NCBI GenBank assembly: GCA_030043595.1
Contig: JASHXJ010000456.1
Location: forward strand, 1-10,643
Length of the DNA stretch: 10,643 nt
Reading direction: 5' to 3'
Source: Trebonia sp.
GTDB lineage: Bacteria > Actinomycetota > Actinomycetes > Streptosporangiales > Streptosporangiaceae
Each line of letters opens with the position of its first letter. Position 1 is the first letter of the stretch. Made by a program: the position numbers and the translations under genes. The notes under the pieces are model-generated. The model did not search any database. It saw only the letters and a program-made list of their open reading frames with translations, and was not told the origin of the DNA. Shown one piece after another: positions 5,849 to 10,643 of the stretch.

Positions 5849-6517
5849 TCAGCCCGCGGGCGGCACCAGCCCCTCGCGGATGGCCACAAGCGCCGCTTGC
5901 GTACGCGAGCTCAGCTGCAGCTTGCGCAAGACGTTGCTGACATGGGTCCGGGCCGTGCGCTCGCTGATCACCAGCTCGCCCGCGATCTCCCTGTTGGTCT
6001 TCCCGCGGGCCACCAGGATGAGCACGGTCCGCTCCCGTTCGGTCAGCGCGCCGACGCCCGTGGGCGGCGCGATCACCTGCCGGGTGAGCTGCCGCGCCAC
6101 CGCCGGATCCAGGAAGACCTCGTCGCGGGCGGCCGCCAGGATCGCCGCGCCCACCTCGGCCGGCCCGGCGTCCTTGAGCAGGTAGCCCGTGGCACCGCTG
6201 GCCAGCGCGGCACGCACCCGCTCCATTTCCCCGAAGCTGGTGAGAACCACGACCCGGGTCCGCGGGTACTGCCTGGTGATCCGCGACGTGGCGAGCACGC
6301 CGTCCACCCTGGGCATCATGAGGTCGAGCAGGACGACGTCGGGCAGTTCGGCGTGCGCGGCCATGGTGCCGAGCATGTCAAGCGCGTCCTGGCCGTCGGC
6401 TGCCTCGCCCGCCACCTCGATGCCGTCCAGCACCTCCAGGTAGGCACGGATACCGCGGCGCACCACCGCGTGGTCATCGACGATCAGCACCCGGACCGGG
6501 CACGTCCGCGCGGTCAT
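5849..6517 (-). CDS. NarL/FixJ-type response regulator (REC + LuxR HTH)
   Basis: This 222-aa response regulator has a complete receiver domain at about residues 8-125: acidic pair Asp14/Asp15 (VDDH), phosphoacceptor Asp65 (VVLLDLMMP), Thr93 (VVVLTS) and Lys115 (YLLKDAG). A LuxR-type helix-turn-helix at about 153-215 shows LTERERTVLILVARGKTN, REIAGELVISERTARTHVSN and VLRKLQLSSRTQA. It should be phosphorylated by the kinase encoded immediately upstream and then bind DNA as a dimer. The start ATG overlaps the kinase stop as ATGA, so the pair is translationally coupled. Target genes are not visible; autoregulation of the upstream lipoprotein/PRC/kinase genes is plausible. The gene is the last of the minus-strand run, 3 bp from the convergent hydrolase, leaving no room for a dedicated terminator between them. 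Confidence 0.95.
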   Translation of the reverse strand: MTARTCPVRVLIVDDHAVVRRGIRAYLEVLDGIEVAGEAADGQDALDMLGTMAAHAELPDVVLLDLMMPRVDGVLATSRITRQYPRTRVVVLTSFGEMERVRAALASGATGYLLKDAGPAEVGAAILAAARDEVFLDPAVARQLTRQVIAPPTGVGALTERERTVLILVARGKTNREIAGELVISERTARTHVSNVLRKLQLSSRTQAALVAIREGLVPPAG

Positions 6518-8082
6518 GACGCCCGCTCCGGCGCTGGGCGGCCGTCGCCTGCCAGCGGCACCTCGGCCGTGAGCGGCACCACGAGCCGGACGACGGTGCC
6601 CGGGCCACGGCGCGGCCGCACCGTCAGGGTTCCGCCCCAGCGCTGTGCCCTCTCCCGCATCGCGGTCAGCCCGAAGCCGCCCTCGGATCCCGCCGCATCG
6701 CGCGCTGCGTCCGGGCCGATCCCGCGGCCGTCATCTGTCACCGTCGCCGTGAGCCGGTCCTCGCGCACGGTCAGCCGGATGTCCGCGGCGGTCGCGGCCG
6801 CGTGCTTGGTCACGTTGTGCAGGGCCTCGGCGATGATCCGGTAGACGTCCTCGGCAAGCTCCCCTGTGACACGTTCTGGCGCCCCGCTGACCGCCAGGCG
6901 CAGCCGCAGGCCCGTGCGGTGCGCGGTGCTGTCGGCCAGCGCCCGGACCGCCTCTTCAACACCGCCGGGTCCGGCCGCCGACGACGGTCGCAGCTCGTGC
7001 ACCATCGCCCGCAGGTCGCCCAGCGCGGTGCGCGACAGCTGCCCGACCTCGTCCGCGATCCGCAGCACTGCCGCGGCCGGTACCGGATCGCCGCGCTGAC
7101 CCACCACCTCCATGGACTTGGCCTGCATGCTGATCGAGAAGACCACCTGCACGATGGAGTCGTGCAGGTCGCGGGCCAGCCGCTGGCGTTCTTCGCGGCG
7201 CGCGCTGTCGCGCTCGCGGCGCAGCAGCGCGGCGTAGTCGATCGCGACGGCCGCCTGCTCGGCCATCGCGCCGAGGAACTCCAGCGTCCGCTGCCCGATC
7301 ACCTGGCCGGGCGCGAAGAACGCGTTGAGCACGCCGACGGCCTGGCCGCGGACCAGCAGCGGAACGCTCGCGAAGAAATCCCACTCCGGCTCGCGCATAT
7401 AGTCGCGCAGCGGCTCCCACGCCGGGTCGTCCACGATCGCCGCCCACCGGCCCGCGACCACGACCGGCTCACGGCGGCGGAATGCGTCCAGCATCTTCAG
7501 CGCGGCGCCGCGCCGCTGGCATTCCATCAGCCGGTCCAGGAAGTCCGCACGCTGCCTGAATCCGGCCATGCCCATGACCCGCAGCCCCCGGCCCGCGGGA
7601 TCCAGCGGCAGGATCTGCACGCCCGCGAGCGCGTCGGCCTGCACGACTTCGGCGGCCAGCGCGTCCAGGATCGCGGTGAGCGAGCCCTGCGAAGCCACTT
7701 TCGCGGCCGTGCGCGCGATGGCGGCGACACGGCGCTGCCGCTGCCGCTCGTCGGTGACATCCCGGAACGCGACCACGGTCAGCGACGGGTCGGCGGGGAG
7801 CCGCTGCGCGCGGTAGGCGAACTCGCGCCGGATTCCCGGGTCCGGCGACCACAAGGTCACCTGCTCGGCCGAGCCGTCGTCGAACAGTCCCGCGGGATCC
7901 CCGGCGCCCCCCGCGGTCAGCCCGAACGGAGCCTGGGCTCCGACCAGGTCATCGCCGCTGCGGCGGCACAGCGCCACCGCAGCCGGGTTGAGGTGGACGA
8001 ACCGCCCTGCCGAGTCCACGACGGCCAGGCCGTCGGGACTGGCGGCCGCGAGTTCGGTCCACGCTACCTCTCCTGCTCCCAC
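6514..8082 (-). CDS. Soluble sensor histidine kinase: PAS-GAF-HisKA_3-HATPase
   Basis: With the chosen GTG start the protein has 522 residues and no membrane segment, so it is cytosolic. Domains in order: PAS at about 8-110 (ASPDGLAVVDSAGRFVHLNP), GAF at about 125-280 (SVPLLVRGQAVGVLNAFF, AMAEQAAVAIDYAALL), HisKA_3 dimerisation/phosphoacceptor with His307 (RQRLARDLHDSIVQVVFS), then a HATPase domain with N box (EALHNVTKH, Asn423), G1 box (DDGRGIG) and G2 box (GFGLTAMRER). This is the NarX/DesK-like class that pairs with NarL-type regulators, and such a regulator follows with an ATGA overlap. Start choice: the frame stays open far upstream through the neighbouring genes, but PAS homology begins at WTELAAASPDG and the nearest in-frame start is GTG at 8080-8082. 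That start has no Shine-Dalgarno and overlaps the PRC-barrel gene by 19 bp, implying coupling. A strong GGAGAGG lies just after this GTG but serves no in-frame start. Confidence 0.92.
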   Translation of the reverse strand: MGAGEVAWTELAAASPDGLAVVDSAGRFVHLNPAAVALCRRSGDDLVGAQAPFGLTAGGAGDPAGLFDDGSAEQVTLWSPDPGIRREFAYRAQRLPADPSLTVVAFRDVTDERQRQRRVAAIARTAAKVASQGSLTAILDALAAEVVQADALAGVQILPLDPAGRGLRVMGMAGFRQRADFLDRLMECQRRGAALKMLDAFRRREPVVVAGRWAAIVDDPAWEPLRDYMREPEWDFFASVPLLVRGQAVGVLNAFFAPGQVIGQRTLEFLGAMAEQAAVAIDYAALLRRERDSARREERQRLARDLHDSIVQVVFSISMQAKSMEVVGQRGDPVPAAAVLRIADEVGQLSRTALGDLRAMVHELRPSSAAGPGGVEEAVRALADSTAHRTGLRLRLAVSGAPERVTGELAEDVYRIIAEALHNVTKHAAATAADIRLTVREDRLTATVTDDGRGIGPDAARDAAGSEGGFGLTAMRERAQRWGGTLTVRPRRGPGTVVRLVVPLTAEVPLAGDGRPAPERAS

Positions 8083-8558
8083 CGCGCCCGGCCGAACATG
8101 CCGCCGTACATCCGGTTCCCGAACATCGGGTTCCCGTACCGGTTTCCGTAGCCCCACGGCTGCTGTCCCGGCCCGGCTTGGTCGATGGCGTTGGCGTAGA
8201 AGACCGGTGCACCCGACGGCGGCTGAAGCTGGCCGACCTGAGAACGGTCGAGGTCGCACCGGACATAGCCGACGGTGATCATCGCCACCTTGTCCGCCTC
8301 GACGAAGCGCAGGTCGTTGTGCCGGAACGTCTCGAGGAAGCGGGCGGCGGACTGGTGATTGCGGCTCAGGTCGCGCTGGACCTTGCGCTCGGCCCAGCTG
8401 CCGCCGCCGACCCACGCGACAATGCCCTCGAAGATGTCTTCTTCCTCTACCGCCAGCACGTGCTCCAGGATGCCGAACTGCTCGCCGTCCCTGGTCAGTA
8501 CGGGAACGCCCAGCGCGACACCCGAGTAGGAGATCTGGAATTCGTCGTCGTCGTCCAT
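8064..8558 (-). CDS. PRC-barrel-like protein with Gly/Tyr/Asn/Arg-rich C-terminal tail
   Basis: This 164-aa protein begins with an acidic run (MDDDDEF). Its N-terminal two thirds resemble a PRC-barrel: LGVPVLTRDGEQFGILEHVL, the acidic EEEDIFEGIVAW, and then LRFVEADKVAMITVGYVRCD, matching the D-G-x-x-[IL]-G-x-[IV] start and the F-V-x-x-D-x-V end of that small beta-barrel. The last 30 residues or so are low complexity, rich in Gly, Tyr, Asn, Arg, Met and Phe (GYGNRYGNPMFGNRMYGGMF). There is no signal peptide. PRC barrels occur in ribosome maturation factors, photosynthetic reaction centre H subunits and stand-alone proteins, and this looks stand-alone. It lies 35 bp downstream of the lipoprotein gene and overlaps the kinase gene by 19 bp, so it may take part in the same signalling unit. 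The ATG has only a weak AGG 4 nt away. Confidence 0.8.
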   Translation of the reverse strand: MDDDDEFQISYSGVALGVPVLTRDGEQFGILEHVLAVEEEDIFEGIVAWVGGGSWAERKVQRDLSRNHQSAARFLETFRHNDLRFVEADKVAMITVGYVRCDLDRSQVGQLQPPSGAPVFYANAIDQAGPGQQPWGYGNRYGNPMFGNRMYGGMFGRARWEQER

Positions 8559-8576
8559 AACGCCTAACGCTAACGC
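8559..8576. repeat. Short tandem GCGTTA repeats upstream of the PRC-barrel gene
   Basis: The minus strand reads GCGTTA, GCGTTA, then GGCGTT directly before the ATG of the PRC-barrel gene. It is a small tandem array in the 35-bp gap after the lipoprotein stop. It could be a regulator half-site pair or the leader of the transcript; no promoter elements are clear. Confidence 0.3.
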
Positions 8577-8593
8577 ACGCTCGTCGCGGCCCG

Positions 8594-9571
8594 TCAGTTC
8601 TGCAGGCTGACGTTAAACCTGGACAGCGTGAAGGTAACCGGCTTGCCGCCCGTGTCACTGATCTCCCAGCCGAACGGGATCTGGGTCAGCGACGATGTCG
8701 CCGGGATGAACCCGAGCGACACCATGGTTTCCAGCATCGCCTTGAGGTTCACCGAGCCCGACGTCTCGTTGTGGTCCAGGAGGAAGACGTAGAAGCCGGT
8801 GATCCCGCTGCCATTGCGCCAGAGCGCGAAGTTCTGGCCCCCGTACGTGAACGTGCCGACCCTGGTCATGCTGTCGTCCGCGAGATTGCGGTCCTTGGCA
8901 GGCGCGGTGTCCACCCACACCATGACCTCGGTCTGCCAGTTGTTCAGCCACAAGTCGTAGGCAGCCTCGGCGTCGAGATTGCTGAGCTGCGGCATGGACT
9001 CGGCGAAATCACTGGTCAGCGACGTGATGTTATTCAAGTCGTACTGCGGCGGCGGAGCGGTGTAACCCGACGCCGCCGTGTCGAGCTGGTGGTAGTTGAA
9101 GCTCGCGTCCGGGTAGGTGAGGACCTCGCCGGGCGCGTTGGCCGGGTCCGTGTCAGTCGCGGTAACCGACCAGTTCTGGAAGCTGAACGCGGTCAGCGCC
9201 TGCGGCCCCTGCCCGCCGGACCACGGGTCCTGGTTGACCCCGAGCAGGTTCGGGGACGACTGCTGTCCCGCGGCGAAGCCCGGAGCCTGGCCCGAGGACG
9301 GCCCGGCGTTCCAGGAGCCGCAGCCGGGCGCGCTGGTCGACCCGTGATCCGGGCAGCTCGCGGTGAACGCGGGACCGGACTGCGTCGGCGTGGCCGGCGC
9401 AGCAGTAGTCGGTGTCGGTACCGCTGTCTGGGAGGGAGCCACGGTGGACCCCGTCGTCGTTGGCTGGGTCGTGGCTAGCGTTGACCCTGCTGGCGCGGCG
9501 CTGTCGCAGCCGGCGGTGATCCCAATGGTGAGCAGGAGAGCGAAGGCTCCAATTACCCGGCGCGTCGTCAC
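8594..9571 (-). CDS. Secreted lipoprotein with GH12-like (endoglucanase family 12) domain
   Basis: The 325-aa protein has a lipoprotein signal: TTRR, a hydrophobic stretch IGAFALLLTIGI, and lipobox ITAGC with Cys22 (Thr at -3 is less common than Leu). A Thr/Ser/Pro/Ala-rich linker follows to about residue 65, then a domain that resembles glycoside hydrolase family 12. Recognisable blocks are AAYDLWLN, TEVMVWVD (Glu215, position of the GH12 nucleophile in E-x-M-[IV]-W), VGTFTYGGQNFALWRNG, and FGWEISDTGGKPVTFTL (Glu303, position of the acid/base in GFEIW-type motifs). The spacing of 88 residues between the two Glu fits GH12. Cys73 and Cys84 may form a disulfide. It would sit on the outer face of the membrane and act on, or only bind, beta-glucans. 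The GTG start gives a complete signal peptide but has no Shine-Dalgarno. It heads the minus-strand run leading to the PRC-barrel and two-component genes. Confidence 0.82.
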   Translation of the reverse strand: MTTRRVIGAFALLLTIGITAGCDSAAPAGSTLATTQPTTTGSTVAPSQTAVPTPTTAAPATPTQSGPAFTASCPDHGSTSAPGCGSWNAGPSSGQAPGFAAGQQSSPNLLGVNQDPWSGGQGPQALTAFSFQNWSVTATDTDPANAPGEVLTYPDASFNYHQLDTAASGYTAPPPQYDLNNITSLTSDFAESMPQLSNLDAEAAYDLWLNNWQTEVMVWVDTAPAKDRNLADDSMTRVGTFTYGGQNFALWRNGSGITGFYVFLLDHNETSGSVNLKAMLETMVSLGFIPATSSLTQIPFGWEISDTGGKPVTFTLSRFNVSLQN

Positions 9572-9577
9572 GAGAAG

Positions 9578-9583
9578 AGACTA
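9578..9583 (-). promoter_or_regulatory. Candidate -10 box for a leaderless lipoprotein mRNA
   Basis: TAGTCT on the minus strand fits the actinobacterial TANNNT -10 pattern and would place the transcript start at the G of the GTG start codon (9571). This agrees with the absence of any Shine-Dalgarno upstream. No good -35 is seen at 16-18 bp; TTGTCC (reverse of 9606-9611) is 22 bp away, which is too far. Confidence 0.35.
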
Positions 9584-9768
9584 GTGGAATGGACCCGTGG
9601 ATTTCGGACAACCCGGTATAGGTGCTGGTCGTCGTGGTGGCGGGGGAGGCGGATCCGGGTTTTCCCGGCCATTGTTCCGCCGGACATATCGGATATATAC
9701 ATTGTGCGAAATTATGCGGCGCCATTTGCGGGAAGTGAGGGCGGCCAGCCCTGGCGGTCCGGACCGCG
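9584..9768. other. Intergenic region between MocR-like and lipoprotein genes, with AT-rich island
   Basis: I find no credible gene here: short plus-strand frames exist but have no ribosome binding site and lack recognisable content. The right part (about 9670-9715) is AT-rich against the local background. It contains a perfect 11-bp inverted repeat ATATC-G-GATAT (9686-9696) and a near-perfect tandem pair CGGACATAT / CGGATATAT (9681-9689 and 9690-9698). A small inverted repeat CCGGG-TTTT-CCCGG lies at 9655-9668; it has no T-run on either side, so I do not call it a terminator. The island may be a regulator site or promoter for the minus-strand genes downstream. Confidence 0.4.
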
Positions 9769-10643
9769 TCAGCCGCGCGCGGGGCTGGCGGCGAGGGTCT
9801 CGGCATGGGCTGCCCAGGCGACGGCCAGCCGCTCGACGGCGAGCTCGAGCGTGCCAGGCTGTTCGGCGAAGGAGAGCCGGACGAAGTGCCGGTGCTGGCC
9901 GTCGGCGCACGCCGGGCCGCCGGCCATCACGACGACGCCGTGCCGGGCGGCGGCCTGGGCGAAAGCGTCCGCGCTGTCAAGCGGCAGCCCGGCCCACAGG
10001 GACAGCCCGGCCTCCGGCGGCCGGATCCGCCAGGCAGGCAGCTGGGCGGCGAGCAGCGCGGTGAAGTGGTCCCGCCGCGCGGTGAGGGCGGCGCGGTGCG
10101 CGGCGAGCCAGCCGGCGTCGATGGCGGCGAGGAGCTGCGCGGCCAGCGCCTGGCTGATCACCGCGGTCCCCAGGTTGAGCGCCGCCTTGCGGATGATGAG
10201 CGCCGACCGCAACGGCTCGCCCGCGCGGATCCACCCGACGCGCAGGCCGCCCCACAGCACCTTGGAGACCGAGCCGACCGCGATGACGTGCGGGCTCAGC
10301 GCGGCCAGCGGCGGGGGCGGGTCGGCATGCGGGGCCGGCTGGCCGAGGGTGAGGTCGGCGAGGGTCAGGTCCTCGATGACAGTGATCCGCCCGGAGTCGG
10401 CGATGGCGGCGAGCGCCTGGCGGCGCAGCAGCGGCATGACCGTTCCCGCGGGGTTGTGCCCGGTGGGCATGAGGTAGACGACGCTGCCGGGCTCGCGCCC
10501 GCCGCGCTCGATGGCGCTGGGGTCCTCGCCCGCCGCGTCCGCGGGCACCGCGGCGATCCCGGCGCGGGTGCCGGCCAGCGCGCCGGGCGCGTGCCCGGCG
10601 CCCTCGCCTACCTCATGCCCACCGGCCATAACCCCGCGGGAAC
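9769..10643 (-). CDS. MocR/PdxR-like PLP-dependent aminotransferase domain protein (partial, disrupted at 5' end)
   Basis: This is the C-terminal fold-type I aminotransferase part of a probable MocR-family protein. Key residues: YLMPTGHNPAG with the PLP-contacting Asn, VIEDLTLADL with the Asp that pairs with the pyridine nitrogen, SVSKVLWGGLRVGW with the Schiff-base Lys, and FVRLSFAE with the Arg that would hold the substrate carboxylate. MocR proteins carry an N-terminal GntR-type winged helix; that part would be beyond the window, so a plain class I/II aminotransferase remains possible. Reading upstream, family-like sequence (PGALAGTRAGIAAVPADAAG) is good up to about 10588. Beyond it the minus frame stays open but reads AGGHEVGEGAGHA, which is the antisense of a second YLMPTGHNPAG copy instead of the expected family sequence. 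The ATG at 10627-10629 is therefore unlikely to be the true start, and the gene appears broken or chimeric here. Confidence 0.8.
   Translation of the reverse strand, partial: SRGVMAGGHEVGEGAGHAPGALAGTRAGIAAVPADAAGEDPSAIERGGREPGSVVYLMPTGHNPAGTVMPLLRRQALAAIADSGRITVIEDLTLADLTLGQPAPHADPPPPLAALSPHVIAVGSVSKVLWGGLRVGWIRAGEPLRSALIIRKAALNLGTAVISQALAAQLLAAIDAGWLAAHRAALTARRDHFTALLAAQLPAWRIRPPEAGLSLWAGLPLDSADAFAQAAARHGVVVMAGGPACADGQHRHFVRLSFAEQPGTLELAVERLAVAWAAHAETLAASPARG
10442..10497. repeat. Left arm of imperfect inverted repeat (inside aminotransferase gene)
   Basis: This segment encodes, on the minus strand, REPGSVVYLMPTGHNPAG of the aminotransferase. Its reverse complement matches 10588-10643 at 48 of 56 positions by my count. 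The stretch covering YLMPTGHNPAG differs at only two positions, both silent third codon positions. Confidence 0.85.
10580..10601. repeat. Perfect 9-bp GC hairpin at the junction
   Basis: GCGCCGGGC (10580-10588) and GCCCGGCGC (10593-10601) are exact reverse complements separated by the 4 bases GCGT. The hairpin lies where minus-strand aminotransferase homology stops and the inverted second copy begins. Confidence 0.8.
10588..10643 (+). pseudogene. Inverted, diverged second copy of an aminotransferase segment (fragment, runs off the window)
   Basis: Read on the plus strand, these bases give RVPGALAYLMPTGHNPAG, clearly homologous to REPGSVVYLMPTGHNPAG encoded on the minus strand at 10444-10497. 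The conserved core is identical in protein and differs from the other copy at two silent positions (GGC/GGG and CAT/CAC), as expected for a diverged coding paralogue rather than random error. Only 18 codons are visible and the upstream plus-strand reading is not family-like. It is thus a fragment: the edge of a rearranged or paralogous gene that continues beyond the window, or a chimeric join. Confidence 0.55.

Noticed and set aside
5852..5861. GCCCGCGGGC palindrome between the convergent hydrolase and response regulator genes as a bidirectional terminator
   Set aside because: It has no loop, lies in the response regulator coding sequence, and such palindromes are frequent by chance at this GC content.
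8083..8658. N-terminal extension of the kinase to an ATG at 8658
   Set aside because: The extra 192 residues are Arg/Gly-rich with no domain, and run through the PRC-barrel gene and the end of the lipoprotein gene in another frame. PAS homology begins just after the GTG at 8082.
9655..9668. CCGGG-TTTT-CCCGG hairpin as a terminator for the MocR-like gene
   Set aside because: The stem is only 5 bp and no T-run follows on either strand; it is as likely to be chance.
9584..10477. Plus-strand open frames across the MocR-like gene and its downstream gap
   Set aside because: They are antisense to a gene with clear PLP-binding motifs, have Ser/Arg/Ala-rich composition, and lack a ribosome binding site.
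10500..10587. Full-length 200-bp palindrome including the centre of the inverted repeat
   Set aside because: The inner part matches only at roughly the level that GC-rich, codon-phase-aligned coding DNA gives by chance; only the outer 56-bp arms are convincing.
1..10643. Mobile element, prophage or CRISPR content
   Set aside because: No transposase, integrase, phage or Cas motifs and no repeat-spacer pattern were seen on either strand.

Overview
The window is dense, very GC-rich coding DNA with strongly GC-biased third codon positions, 4-bp ATGA overlaps, GTG and TTG starts, and several genes without a Shine-Dalgarno. Together with the protein families present (NarL/HisKA_3 two-component pair, MocR-type aminotransferase, GH12-like lipoprotein), this points to a chromosomal region of a high-GC actinomycete. 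I cannot name the genus. There are no RNA genes, CRISPR arrays, insertion sequences or phage genes, and no gene-free stretch exceeds about 200 bp.

Left part (1-5845) looks like an aromatic-compound catabolic locus. The C-terminal part of an amidase-signature enzyme (+) converges on an FAD-dependent monooxygenase (-), and the two share a CTAG stop. A 71-bp intergenic region with overlapping promoter and operator signals separates the monooxygenase from a divergent TetR-type regulator (+). After a 96-bp gap come four tightly packed + strand genes: a MetF-like methylenetetrahydrofolate reductase, LigA-like and LigB-like subunits of a class III extradiol (protocatechuate 4,5-type) dioxygenase, and an alpha/beta hydrolase. 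The inferred logic is that the monooxygenase prepares an aromatic ring, the LigAB enzyme cleaves a catechol-type intermediate, the hydrolase acts on an ester or ring-cleavage product, and MetF recycles methyl-tetrahydrofolate from an O-demethylation whose enzyme is not in the window. TetR probably controls both arms.

Right part (5849-9571, all minus) reads in transcription order as: GH12-like lipoprotein, PRC-barrel-like small protein with a Gly/Tyr/Asn/Arg-rich tail, soluble PAS-GAF-HisKA_3 sensor kinase, NarL-type response regulator. The last three overlap or couple and probably form one regulatory unit.

The far right (9769-10643, minus) is the PLP-binding aminotransferase domain of a MocR-like protein, cut by the window edge. 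Its upstream end is anomalous. From about 10588 the opposite strand encodes a diverged second copy of the enzyme's own YLMPTGHNPAG segment, next to a perfect 9-bp hairpin. This is either a real inverted rearrangement between paralogues or a chimeric assembly. The 197 bp between this gene and the lipoprotein holds an AT-rich island with small repeats.
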